Positions 43,950 to 54,261 of a DNA stretch of 64,000 bases are shown here, in pieces. The stretch is from Ganoderma boninense. Taxonomy: Eukaryota; Basidiomycota; Agaricomycetes; Polyporales; Polyporaceae. Within the stretch, counting starts at the first letter, position 1; the number at the start of each line of letters is the position of its first letter. The stretch is from positions 2,353,103 through 2,417,102 of the forward strand of contig CM035312.1 in assembly GCA_002900995.3 (NCBI GenBank), written 5' to 3'. The notes beneath the pieces are model-generated. The model was given only the letters and a program-made list of their open reading frames with translations. It made no database searches and was not told the origin of the DNA. Both the position numbers and the translations under genes were made by a program.

Positions 43950-44152
43950 TGAACACCTCAGGACTCCAAATTTCGCTTGTCCATTCGCTCTCTGGCCTCA
44001 CCCACACTCCACTCTTCCACTGCCCTCTCTGCTTGACGCATTTTGCTCTCTCTGGGTCCCCTTCCATCTTTCTTCGCTCCTGGACGCAGTTTTCGTCCGT
44101 TGGCCCCGTCGTTTCGCCAGCTCGTCGCGCGCCACGTCACTGCCCATACACC

Positions 44153-44836
44153 ATGTCGCCACCCCCTGCCGCCTTCCCCAAGCTCTCCAATCGCAACTAC
44201 CAGCAATGGAGACTCGACATGGAGGCCAGGCTTCGCATTCTGGGTGCACTTCGCATCCTCAAGGGCCAGGAGACCAGGCCCAACTTCGTTGCACCCCTGG
44301 ATGCTGGAGAACGTCGAGATCTGCGCGATTTTGACAACAGGGTGGATTTGGCAGCTGGGGAGATTTGGAGTTGTGTGGAGAGGGAGCAGCAGACGCATTT
44401 GGAGGCCATCAGGGACGACCCTGTGGCCATGTGGGCCAAGCTGGAGTCTGTGCACATGCAGAAGCGACCAGGTACGCGTTTTAACACATACAACGCGCTC
44501 CTATCCCTCTCCAAGGCAGAGGACGAGTCCCTGTCCTCCCTGGCCACCCGGGCATCCCAACTCAAGTCAGACATGAAGGCCCTTCGCCCTGCCACCTTCT
44601 CCCTCACCCAGCTCGACGATGAGCTCGTCCTCATGGCCATTATCCGCGCCCTGCCAGCAGAACACACGTCGCTGCGCCATACCCTGCTCCTGGACGACTC
44701 CCTCACCCTCAGCAAGCTGCAGGACATTTTTGTTGCCCTTGAAAACCAGCCCACTGCCTCGCCATCCGTCCCTGTCCTCTCCAACGCCGCCTCGAAGCTC
44801 TCCTGCACGTTCTGTGGTCGCCCCAACCACTCGGAG
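44153..44836 (+). pseudogene. Copia-2 gag, split in its zinc knuckle
   Basis: ATG at 44153 (CACCATGTCG) opens MSPPPAAFPKLSNRNYQQW, the usual copia Gag start, followed by the UBN2-like helical body (WAKLESVHMQKRPGTRFNTY, LPAEHTSLRHTLL). It ends in a CCHC knuckle, CTFCGRPNHSE. The tRNA-bearing element cuts between E and D; the knuckle resumes as DQC at 45090, so C-x2-C-x4-H-x4-C was intact before. In the host sequence gag and pol form one frame, as usual for copia. Confidence 0.9.
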
Positions 44837-45084
44837 TGTTAGGATGTGGTAACCATGCTTACTCATCCAGCAGGTATTAGTCCCTGAACTGCCATAAGCC
44901 TCCTAATGTCCAGTGCATAGCATGAATGCCATATAGACAGGGAGCTACAGTTACACTAAGCCACACTAATAAACTGGTGTCTCTACTGAATCCAAGGCCG
45001 GATAGCTCAGTGGTAGAGCGTCTGGGTGCAAACCAGCAGGTCCTGGGTTCAATCCCCGGTCTGGTCACTTTTCCACCTTTATCA
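44837..45084 (+). mobile_element. tRNA-bearing LTR-like element, copy 2 (248 bp, TSD CGGAG)
   Basis: Starts TGTTAGGATGTGG and ends CCTTTATCA; flanked by CGGAG at 44832-44836 and 45085-45089. It lies inside copia-2, whose LTRs are identical, so it moved very recently. Confidence 0.93.
44996..45067 (+). tRNA. tRNA(GCA)-like gene, reference copy
   Basis: Acceptor GGCCGGA pairs with TCTGGTC (with wobbles), D arm GCTC/GAGC, anticodon stem TCTGG/CCAGC (outermost pair T-C mismatched), loop GTGCAAA with anticodon GCA at 45028-45030, variable AGGTC, T arm CTGGG/CCCGG with loop TTCAATC, discriminator A. A and B boxes are good, and TTTT follows within 2 nt. GCA would decode Cys, but the D and T arms resemble other tRNAs and the discriminator is not the usual U for Cys, so identity is uncertain. 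Confidence 0.75.
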
Positions 45085-47210
45085 CGGAGGACCAGTGCTT
45101 CAGCAAACGCGATGCCAGCGCAAAGGCGAAGGAGAGGGTGACCCAGCGCATGCAGTACCGCTCCAGCAAGTTGCAGCGCAAGCAGGACACTTCCGACGCC
45201 CCCAGCGCGTCGTCTGCATCGTCTGGAACCCAGGACACACCCCAGCAGTCTGCCAGTGCTGCCACTGTGAGTGCTGGTTTCGCCTCAGCCTTGCTCTCAG
45301 CCCCAGACCGCTCCTCCTGGCTCTCCACCCCTGCCGCTGCTAACTGGAACATGGACACAGGTGCTTCTGCACACATGACGCCTCACCGCCACTGGTTTCG
45401 CTCCTACTCGCCCCACAACATCCCCATTCGCCTCGCCAACTCGCACATTATCTACTCTGCGGGTTTGGGGTCTGTAGTCTTTCAGCCGGCGGAGAGGGGT
45501 GGAGTTTTACCACCTGCTGTTGTGTTGCACGACGTTCTGCATGTCCCTGCGCTTGCCAGCAATTTACTGTCTGTTTTCCACCTCACTCGAGCAAAGGGCT
45601 ACACTGTCAAGCTGTGTGCGTCGAGCGTGCTCTTCTACCACCAAGACCAGCTGTGCTTTGAGGCCCAGGTCAACGAGCACAACGTCGGCTACCTCCTTGG
45701 CCACACCCTGTCCCAGTCCAAGTCTGCCATGTCCGCCTCTACCACCTGCGACGAGGACCTCGCCCTGTGGCATCAGCACTGCTCCCATGTCAATCTCGAC
45801 GACCTGCGCTCTGTGGTCAACAAGGAGCTTGTCAAGGGCCTCACCATCCGCTCCAAGCGTGCGCCCAGCACCATCTGCGAGCCCTGCCTGGCTGGCAAGC
45901 TCAACCGCCACTCCATCCCTCGCTTCACCTCCAGACGGTTCGTTCGCCTTGCCCTGGTGCACACAGACCTCAAGGGCAAGCTCGCTGTGCCCACGCCTGA
46001 GGGCTACCTGTACTGGATGGTCTTTGTCGACGATGCGATGCGTTTCTGGGCCCTGGCCTACCTCAAGCGCAAGAGCGACGCATTTGCAGCCTTCAAGGCG
46101 TACAAGGCCTACGCTGAGAACTGCCTGGGGCTGCGCATCAAGGCCACACGGGATGACAAGGGCGGCGAGTACATGGGCCAGGAGTTCATCGACTTCTGCG
46201 CTGAGCACGGCATCCACAGGCAGCACACAGAGCCAGACGAGCCCCACCAGAACGGCGTTGCAGAGCGAGCCAACAGGACAACATCTGAGGGTGCCACTGC
46301 CCTCCTTGCCCAGTCCAAGCTGCCCCCTTCGTTCTGGTGCCATGCTGTCTCCACCTTTGTCCACACGCGCAACCGCATGCCCACCTCTGCGCTCGACGGT
46401 GGCATTCCCTACACGGCCTGGAAGGGCGATGGGCGCAAGCCTGATGTGTCCTACTTCCGCGTTTTTGGCTGCCTGGCGTACATGCTCATCCGCAAGAAGG
46501 ACCACAAGGCGCTGCAGCCCCACACGTGCAAGTGCATCTTCATCAGCTATCCAGATGGCACCAAGGCCTGGCAGTTCTGGGACCCTGCAGCAAAGAAGGT
46601 GATCGTCTCGTCACACGCTGTGTTTGATGAGCAGTGCTTCCCTGGCAACTCACCCTTCATCAATGTCTTTGGCCTGCCCCTCGACGATGTGGACATCCCT
46701 GGGGGCCCTGACGATGCAGCACCACCAGATGACGGTGTGCCAGGAGTGCCAGAGCTGCATGATCAGGGGAGAGATGACGACTATGATGATCCTGCACCTC
46801 CTGCGCCTCCTGCGCCTCCAGCACCTCCAGCTCCTCCTGCGCCACAGCCTGCGCCTCTACCACCTCGCCAGCGATCTCCAGCTCGATCGCCTTCACCACC
46901 AGACTCTCCACCACTGGCACAACGTCCTGCACAACCTCATGCGCCACCAGCACAACTCCCCGCTCGCTCACCATCACCCCTGGCTCGCTCACCAATGCCT
47001 CCACCTGCTCGGCCACCTCCTGCACCAGTCGCTCGCCCCGTTGCGCCATCTGCGCACCAGCAAGCACAAAACCCAGGTTTCAGGCCCTATCCAGCTCTCG
47101 CTTGCAAGCAGCTCCCCTCACGTGCCTCTCGCCCCCAAGGCTCCCTCAACGAGCGTGCCCTTGAACGCCAGAACCTTGTTCCTCAGCGCCTTCGCATTCG
47201 CTCAGTGTCC

Positions 47211-47242
<32 letters not shown>

Positions 47243-48487
47243 GTCTCCTCAGCCTGAACGCTCCTCGTCACCCGATCCACTTATTGAGGCTCCAGTCGAT
47301 GCACCAGCTGCTCCTGGCCTCAATCGAGCGTTCCCCAACCGTCCACGCTCTCCCCTGCCGAGTCCTACGTCCTCAGACGATGAGCTGGACCTCATAGGTC
47401 GAGGGGACAGCAGCGATGAGGACGCACTCCATGCGATGCTGGCAGGCCTCGACAACGTCTACTCTGACCCCCTTGTCGACTACCTGTCCTACGACGATGC
47501 CCTGGATGTCGCATTTGAGTCAGTGGTCGAGCAGGCGTCGAAGGCCAGCCAGGAGCACTTTGGGGAGCCCACGTCGATGTCTGAAGTCATGGCACTCGAG
47601 CCTGAGGAGCGCAACAAGTGGCTCAAGGCAGCGCAGGAAGAGCTGCAGTCCCTCGTCGAGAACGGCACCTTCGAACTCGTCCTCCTGCCCCCAGGTCGCA
47701 AGGCCATAGGCTCCCGCTGGGTGTTCCGGGTCAAGCGCAACGCAGACGGCTCCATCGAACGCTACAAAGGCAGACTGGTGGCCAAGGGCTTCTCACAGCG
47801 CCCTGGTTTCGAGTACAACGAGACCTTCGCTCCTACGCCCAAGTGGGCCTCCATCCGCGCTATCCTCGCCCTTGCAGCCCTCGAGGACCTCGAGCTTGAG
47901 TCGGTCGACATCTCCTCTGCCTACCTCAACGGCGAGCTCAAGGAGGAGGTCTACATGCGCCAGCCAGATGGGTTTGAGGAGAAGACTCCGCAGTGGGTGT
48001 GGCGCCTGCGCAAGGCTCTCTATGGCCTCAAGCAGGCTGGCCGCTGCTGGCACGAGAAGCTCGACGAGGTGCTCACCAAGCTGGGCTTTGAACGCCTCAC
48101 CTGTGAGCACAGTGTCTGGGTGTACCTGCGCGATGGTGTGCGTCTCATCATCCCTGTATTCGTCGATGACATCACCATTGCAGGCAAGGACAAGGTGGCC
48201 ATCCAGCGAGTCAAGGACGACCTGCGCAAGCACTTCAAGCTGCGAGATCTGGGCCCCACGTCGTGGCTGTTGGGTGTGCAGATTGAGCGCAACCGCTCGC
48301 AGCGTTCCCTGTCCATCTCGCAGCGCCAGTACTCCCTGGACATCCTCGAGCGATACGGCTTCTCCAACTGCGACCCAGTCAGCACTCCCATGGACCCTGG
48401 CCTCCGCCTCAGCGCAGACATGGCTCCCACGTCACCAGCAGACATCCGTGCGATGCAGGACATCCCCTACAGCCAGGCAGTTGGCTC
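45085..48487 (+). pseudogene. Copia-2 pol (protease, integrase, RT), 3' truncated
   Basis: Numbering from the in-frame codon at 45138: protease D73 in NMDTGASAHMT; pre-integrase H212/H216/C247/C250; integrase D277, D340 and E376; Pro/Ala linker at about 545-730; RT with VDISSAYLNGELK, ALYGLKQAG and FVDDITIAG (near 48160). There is no internal stop. After MQDIPYSQAVGS the frame runs into the 3' LTR and ends at 48635, so the final RT part and RNase H are absent. Integrase and the RT box are intact, so it could supply some functions but not a complete replication. Confidence 0.93.
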
Positions 48488-48913
48488 TGTTGAAGTCGGT
48501 GCTGTAGCGCCCGCAGTTTTGATCGCACCAAGTCCGCGATCGCACCGTACGTACATTGCATCGTCCCCTACTTACACTATTTTTGGTTTCGTTAGAATAG
48601 CACATCCCATAGAGATACAACATCGTCTTCATTAGAGACTCCAACTAGCTTAGATCTGCATCCTGCTCTACTTTACACTGTACAGTCCGCAATTCTCGCT
48701 CCCTGGGCGCCTTAACGGCGCCAGTAGCACAGCGTTACATACTCTACCTAGCACGTGCTCCATGAGCTGTATCGACGCCTCTGTCAGGCTCTGTGTCCTT
48801 AGACTTTACAGAGCTTGACACAGGTGAGTAGCATATCTTAGTTTCCTGCAATAAAGACTTTACAGAGCTTGACACAGGCCATTGTGACGTCCTGAGGCCC
48901 ACTGCAGCCAACA
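48488..48913 (+). repeat. Copia-2 3' LTR
   Basis: 426 bp, identical by eye to 43505-43930. No polypurine tract precedes it: pol codons GGCTC abut TGTTGAAG. Confidence 0.95.
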
Positions 48914-48954
48914 AATATATAAAGGGCTGTGATGTGGGATCAAGAACCTTAGAT

Positions 48955-49202
48955 TGTTAGGATGTGGTAACCATGCTTACTCATCCAGCAGGTATTAGTC
49001 CCTGAACTGCCATAAGCCTCCTAATGTCCAGTGCATAGCATGAATGCCATATAGACAGGGAGCTACAGTTACACTAAGCCACACTAATAAACTGGTGTCT
49101 CTACTAAACCCAAGGCCGGATAGCTCAGTGGTAGAGCGTCTGGGTGCAAACCAGCAGGTCCTGGGTTCAATCCCCGGTCTGGTCACTTTTCCACCTTTAT
49201 CA
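48955..49202 (+). mobile_element. tRNA-bearing LTR-like element, copy 3 (248 bp, TSD TAGAT)
   Basis: TGTTAGGATGTGG to CCTTTATCA; duplication TAGAT at 48950-48954 and 49203-49207. It inserted at the predicted transcription start of the gypsy-2 LTR, splitting its self-primer. Confidence 0.93.
49114..49185 (+). tRNA. tRNA(GCA)-like gene in the element
   Basis: Identical by eye to 44996-45067; followed by TTTT. Confidence 0.72.
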
Positions 49203-49382
49203 TAGATTCTGTCTTCTGTTCTTCCCTCCCTTCCACTGTAGGCAGCCTAACAGCCCCTGCCCCTCTGCGCCTTCTAGTCTAGGCAATCTATCCTCTTCCC
49301 TTCTGTTGCCACCCCCTGTGTGCCCCATCAGTGAGCCCCTTTGTTTGTTTGTTTGGTGGCACAGTCGATAGGCTGTGACATT

Positions 49383-49395
49383 AGACAGAATCTAA
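49383..49395 (+). promoter_or_regulatory. Gypsy-2 primer-binding site, self-priming type
   Basis: AGACAGAATCTAA, two bases after the LTR, is the exact reverse complement of TTAGATTCTGTCT, which lies about 31 nt downstream of the TATA box in the same LTR (48949-48954 joined to 49208-49214). A 13-nt match at the predicted mRNA 5' end is the Tf1/sushi self-priming layout. Confidence 0.72.
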
Positions 49396-49414
49396 CCCAC
49401 AGGCCCCTGGCTTA

Positions 49415-50044
49415 GTGCTCCCACTAGCCAGCCGTCTTTCCTCTCCCCAGGAGTTTTATAAACATTTATCATCCCCCATCCCCTTCCCCTCCGAGGAGTT
49501 TGGTCCCCAGGAGTTTACCCGTCGCCACACCAAGAGGCACGGTCACCTCCCAGTCCAGGAACAGATTTCCTGTGTACTTGCGGATTGTGCAGAGGATCGC
49601 CTTCGCTACCGTCACAAGGAGCACGCACCTCTTGTCCCTCAGCGTAAAGCCCTGCCCCCATCCGTTCCCCTGTCCCAGCCATTGCCCAGGCCGGCTCGTG
49701 CCCAGGCTCCTACCCCTGTCTGGACTGCCACTCCCCACGTCCCACGCCTACCCCTACAGTGCCGAATTTCAGCCCCTCCACTACCCGGTTTCAGCTGCAT
49801 CAACCCAAAGGACAGCCTCGCTATTATCGAATCCAAGGTCAACGCCGTCCTTACCCGCCTTCAAGCCATCTTCAACCGCAAGGACTTCCTCATCAACCTC
49901 CCAGCCATCGACGTTCTGGCCGTCCAGCACATCGCTGACCAGCTAGAGTGGATTGCCACAAACCTTGACGCACATGGCTTGGAGTGGACCCGGCCCTCAG
50001 CGACAACAGATAGAGTGGTTCTGCAAGGAGGTTGGGAACATTAG
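49415..50044 (+). CDS. Gypsy-2 leader ORF of unknown function
   Basis: 209 codons between primer site and gag. Proline-rich middle (LPRPARAQAPTPVW) and a helical C-terminal part (SLAIIESKVNAVLTRLQAIF). A near-contiguous frame (49953-50135) follows (NISFKELKKNFPKVVNAVGKL). I do not recognise it; it may be an N-terminal extension of Gag or a chance frame in the leader. Confidence 0.4.
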   Translation: MLPLASRLSSPQEFYKHLSSPIPFPSEEFGPQEFTRRHTKRHGHLPVQEQISCVLADCAEDRLRYRHKEHAPLVPQRKALPPSVPLSQPLPRPARAQAPTPVWTATPHVPRLPLQCRISAPPLPGFSCINPKDSLAIIESKVNAVLTRLQAIFNRKDFLINLPAIDVLAVQHIADQLEWIATNLDAHGLEWTRPSATTDRVVLQGGWEH

Positions 50045-50139
50045 TTTTAAGGAGTTGAAGAAAAACTTCCCTAAGGTAGTGAACGCTGTTGGAAAGCTAG
50101 ACACATTTGGGTACTTAGATTGGGTAGTAGTTTAGAACA

Positions 50140-51692
50140 ATGGCAACAGGTTCCTGGTTTTCGGTGTTAAACCCACATGATTTAGGCGATAGGCCTAGCA
50201 CACCCTCCAATGCATCCACAGATGGGGAGGAAGAAACCCCCTGTCTGCCGTCCCAGTTACCAACCCATCCATCTTCACCCACCCCCACCCTTGGGGCCTT
50301 ACAAAACCCGGCAGCATGGCAGTTTCAGGGTGTGGAGTATGCAACACTTGAGGACGCTGTACAAGCAGCAGGCGCACACTTCGGCATCCAGGATCACTAT
50401 ATTAACTACATCATGGCAGTCGTTAACGACATGACACAGAAAATGGTCACGGAAGCATACAACCAGCTTGGCAACAAAATGTACGAACACCGCAACCAGG
50501 AAGCCGCCAAACTCCACAGGCTCAGGGTCCTCCTGAACAAGAAGGTTAGCAGTGTGACATACACAGACGACATGGACGACCTCCGCTCTCGATGCAAGGA
50601 TCTAGAAGACGAGAACGAGAAGCTGAAGGCTGAACTGGTTGCGCTCAAGGCAGATGGAGACGTTCTTAATCAAAACCACGGAACTCTTGTCAATGCTATC
50701 AAGCAGCTACAAGCACAAGTTAACTCGCTGGCCTCCACCCGACCGGTACACGCTCCCACGGCACACCTGCGCACGCCCCCAGTCGGCCCAAGATCGCAGA
50801 CCCGCCAAAGTTTAAAGGCAAGACACCGGACCTGACAGTCGAACAATGGTTCCAAAAGCTCGGGATTTGGTTTAGGTACCAGAACATCACATCGGAGGAT
50901 GACAAGATCACTACGGCTCTACTGTTCTTAGAAGGAGGAGCTCAGTCCTACATGGATGACTACGCCTAGAAAGCAGCCGAAGGAGTCCCACTTGGTACAT
51001 GGAACAACTTTGCGAACCGACTCCGGAGTGGATACCGAGAGCTGGCCCCCGAAACGTCAGCCCAGCGGTCACTAGAGGACCATTGCAGGAAGTCACACGC
51101 GTCACTGGCCCTGTTTGCGGAAGACTTCCGCCGTTTCACTATCAAGTCTGGCTACTCCGATGTGGAACTTATCCGACGGATCGAGTCTCAGTGCAAGGGA
51201 GACCTATTTACAACCATAACCACCCATCGCTCCTTGTCACCGCTCACGGTTCCGGACCAGTGGGAAGACTTCTTAGACTGGGTACTAGGGATCGAGATGA
51301 ACTACCAAGGAGTCCGTCAGCCAACGTCGTCAAGGCCTGCCCGAGACCCAAATGCAATGGACATCAACACTGTACGCAAACCGGAAAAGCTCTCCAAGGA
51401 GCAGGAGGAATGGCTCGCCAAAAAGCTCTGTTTCCGCTGTGGTCGGCATCCCTTCAAGACTGGTGTCAAGTGTCGAAACCCGGTATACAAAGGGTACTAC
51501 AAGCTCCCGGACACGACAAAGGCAAAAGGCACTCGGGTACGCGCTATAGGCGAAGACAGTCAAGATCAAGACCAAATGGAGTTTGTCATCAATGCGCTCA
51601 AGGAGTTTGAGAAGAAGAACAAGGCCCCAGAGCAGGAGACTACCGCACGGATCGTCGAGGTTGACGAGCAGGATTTTCTCCAGCGGATGTAA
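50140..51692 (+). pseudogene. Gypsy-2 gag
   Basis: ATG at 50140 opens MATGSWFSVLNPHDL; proline-rich segment; coiled coil at about residues 150-200 (LRSRCKDLEDENEKLKAEL). A frameshift near 50790 then leads into the capsid-like part (FKGKTPDLTVEQWFQKL, WEDFLDWVLGIEMNYQG) with an in-frame TAG at 50967-50969. A cysteine knuckle, CFRCGRHPFKTGVKC, precedes an acidic C-terminus ending at 51692. The order coiled coil, capsid, knuckle fits gypsy Gag. Two breaks make it non-functional. Confidence 0.75.
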
Positions 51693-51755
51693 CGAAGTCT
51701 GGTCGTAACATCCGGTCTATATGTAGTAGTAGCGTAAGCCACTTAGAGGAGTCTT

Positions 51756-53191
51756 TTGTACCTAGATCACGTTATATATAACCTTGCCTCATCTTGCAGG
51801 CAAAAGCAATCGTTAGATCTAGGACTCACCCTCAAGCAAGGCAAACGTGAAATCCAGACAGAAGCCCTAGTAGACTGTGGAGCCTACTCTAGTTTTGCAC
51901 ACTATCAGTTTGTTCAGGAACATGGTTTAGAATTGCGGCGGCTTTCCAGGGACATACGAGTTTTCAATGCAGATGCAACGGAAAACAAGAAGGGCCTCAT
52001 CACCCACTACACACGATGCATGGTCACCATTGGGAAACACACCAGTTGGCAGTCATTCTTGGTTACCGACATTGGGAATCAAGACCTCATCATTGGGATG
52101 ACCTTTTTAAGAGAACACAACCCTGAAATCAATTGGAAAAATGGACAAGTCAACTTTACATGATGCCCAGCTGCATGCCACCCCAAGGAGCTGCTAACAC
52201 AGGAAGAAGAGGTCCAAGCCATAGACGAGCCCTGGTTAGAAGAGTTTGCACGAGACAGCTATGGTCAGCTTGAACCAGAGCCCTGGGACAATACCGACCA
52301 GTTTGCGCACTGGATGAAGTTTTTGGATGACCCTGATGCCAGGATACTGTGAGCACACGTTGAAGAGAAGAAGGAAGAAATGCTGGGACAACAAGACAAG
52401 GGATACTGGTCTAGTCATGTCACCACACACTACCACCAGTATGGTGACGTCTTCTCCAAGACAGCGTCAGAACGGATGCCAATATGCAAGCCTTATGACC
52501 ATCCAATTGAGTTAACAAAAGGTGCAACATTGCCTAAGCCAGCCAAGCTTTACCCATTAAACCCCCAGGAATGAAACTTACTGGATGGTTGGATTGATGA
52601 GCAGGAAAGCAAGGGATACATCTGATGCTCTAAGAGCCCTGCTGCAGCACCAGTTTTCTTTGTCAAGAAGAAGGACGGGAGTTTACAGCTAGTCCAGGAC
52701 TACCGTGCCCTCAATGCCGCTACCAAGAAAGACAAGTTTCTCATACCACAGATACCGGACTTGATCGACCGACTCTCTCAGTCGTCAATCTTCACCTCCT
52801 TAGACCTGAGATGGGGATACAACAATGTCCGAATACGGGAGGGTGACAAAGAGAAAGCAGTGTTTATCATCCACCGTGGACTGTACAAGCCAACGGTAAT
52901 GACATTCAGCCTCTGTAATGCACCAAGCACCTTCCAGGCTATGATGAACGAAGTACTCAAGGAGGAAATTGCCACAAGACACATTGTAGTCTACATCGAC
53001 GACATCCTCATCTTCACAGACGACCTCACACTACACCGGCAGCTCACAGAGCGAGTACTACAAAAACTATGAGCTAACGACCTCTTTGTCAAGCCAGAAA
53101 AGTGCAAGTTTGAGCAGCCATCAGTCGAGTTCCTAGGCCTGATTATCTCCAAGGATTTGATCACAATGGATCCTGCAAAGGTCGAAGGTGT
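51756..53191 (+). pseudogene. Gypsy-2 pol fragment (protease, RT), many stops
   Basis: Protease region: LVDCGAYSSF stands where D-S/T-G is expected, and DLIIGMTFL is the partner motif. TGA at 52161-52163 follows. [49 protein letters not shown] and catalytic VVYIDDILIF near 53000, with TGA codons near 52351, 52572, 52624 and 53070. Ends at MDPAKVEGV, where a copia LTR is inserted. Family assignment is firm; function is lost. Confidence 0.85.
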
Positions 53192-53563
53192 TGTTAGCTG
53201 CAGTGGCCCTCAGGACGTCACAATGGCCTGTGTCAAGCTCTGTAAAGTCTGTATTGCAGGAAACTAAGATATGCTACTCACCTGTGTCAAGCTCTGTAAA
53301 GTCTAAGGACACAGAGCCTGACAGAGGCGTCGATACAGCTCATGGAGCACGTGCTAGGTAGAGTATGTAACACTGTGCTACTGGCGCCGTTATGGCGCCC
53401 AGGGAGCGAGAATTGCGGACTGTACAGTGTAAAGTAGAGCAGGATGCAGATCTAAGCTAGTTGGAGCCTCTAATGAAGACGATGTTGTAACTCTATGAGA
53501 TGTCCTATGCTAACGAAACGAAAAATACCCCAGGTAGGGGACAATGCAATGTACGTACGGTGC
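53192..53563 (-). repeat. Copia-3 LTR, minus strand, cut by assembly gap
   Basis: TGTTAGCTGCAGTGG start; collinear with the copia LTR for 372 of 426 bp, then N's. Inserted in gypsy-2 RT codons after VEGV. Confidence 0.9.
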
Positions 53564-53663
53564 NNNNNNNNNNNNNNNNNNNNNNNNNNNNNNNNNNNNN
53601 NNNNNNNNNNNNNNNNNNNNNNNNNNNNNNNNNNNNNNNNNNNNNNNNNNNNNNNNNNNNNNN
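53564..53663. other. Assembly gap (100 N)
   Basis: Exactly 100 N, the usual placeholder for a gap of unknown size. The sequence to its right is indel-rich. Confidence 0.99.
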
Positions 53664-54261
53664 CTTAAAAGTGCGAAAACCCGGGGCCCCAGGTCGTGCT
53701 CCTGGGTGTCGATGATGCAACCCTGCGCGCTTCCCTGTCCATCTCGCAGCGCAGCTACTACCCTGGACATCCTCGGCGATACGGCTTCTCCACACTGCGA
53801 TCCAGTTTTTGGGAAGGCATAACTCCATGGACCCTGCTCCGCCTCAGCACAGACATGGCCGCCATCGTCGCCTGCAGACATCCGTGCGATAGCAGGACAT
53901 CCCCTACAGCCAGGCAGTCGGCTCTTGTTTTATCTTGCAGTGGCCACTCGCCCAGACATTGCTCGCACTGTGGGCAACCTTGCACGCTTCTCACAGCACC
54001 CCTGGCATGGCGCACTGGAAGGCAGTCAAGCACCTGTTCCGCTACATCAAGGGCACCCTCGACTAACAGCTCACCTACGCTCCCTCGCCAGAGTCAGAGC
54101 TGTTCACCTCCTACACTGACGCAGACCACGCTGGCTGCCCTGACACTGGTCGCTCCACCTCTGGCTATGTGATCAAGATGGGCACTGGGGCTATCTCCTG
54201 GTCGAGTCGCCTCCAGTCCTCGTCGCTCTGTCACCACAGAGGCCGAGTTCATCGCTGCAGT
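53664..54261 (+). pseudogene. Copia-3 pol, error-rich mirror copy
   Basis: RT end and RNase H start of copia (GHSPRHCSHCGQPC-type frame breaks every few dozen bases). Matches the reverse complement of 62888 to about 63500 with frequent insertions and deletions, which suggests uncorrected sequencing errors rather than biological decay. Confidence 0.7.

Larger units (their letters stand above)
43505..48913 (+). mobile_element. Copia-2, young but 3'-deleted Ty1/copia element
   Basis: Two LTRs identical by eye and the perfect duplication AATAT (43500-43504 and 48914-48918). The internal region stops within RT/RNase H and joins directly to the 3' LTR, so RNase H and the polypurine tract are missing. 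A tRNA-bearing element sits in gag. Confidence 0.95.
43278..49380 (+). repeat. Gypsy-2 5' LTR (about 436 bp once insertions are removed)
   Basis: Segments 43278-43504, 48919-48954 and 49208-49380. Starts TGTCACGG and ends GGCTGTGACA. It was broken by copia-2 (duplication AATAT) and by a tRNA-bearing element (duplication TAGAT). The TATA box TATATAAAGG (48916-48925) overlaps the copia-2 duplication. Confidence 0.82.
43278..53191 (+). mobile_element. Gypsy-2, a second self-priming Ty3/gypsy family, heavily nested
   Basis: 5' LTR 43278-49380 (split), primer site, a leader ORF, gag, protease and RT. It is cut at 53192 by a minus-strand copia LTR. It inserted into the gypsy-1 fragment (left flank CTCAC). 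Many in-frame stops show it is the oldest insertion of this nest apart from its host fragment. Confidence 0.85.

Noticed and set aside
53544..53828. Open frames spanning the N run
   Set aside because: They only exist because N codons are not stops.
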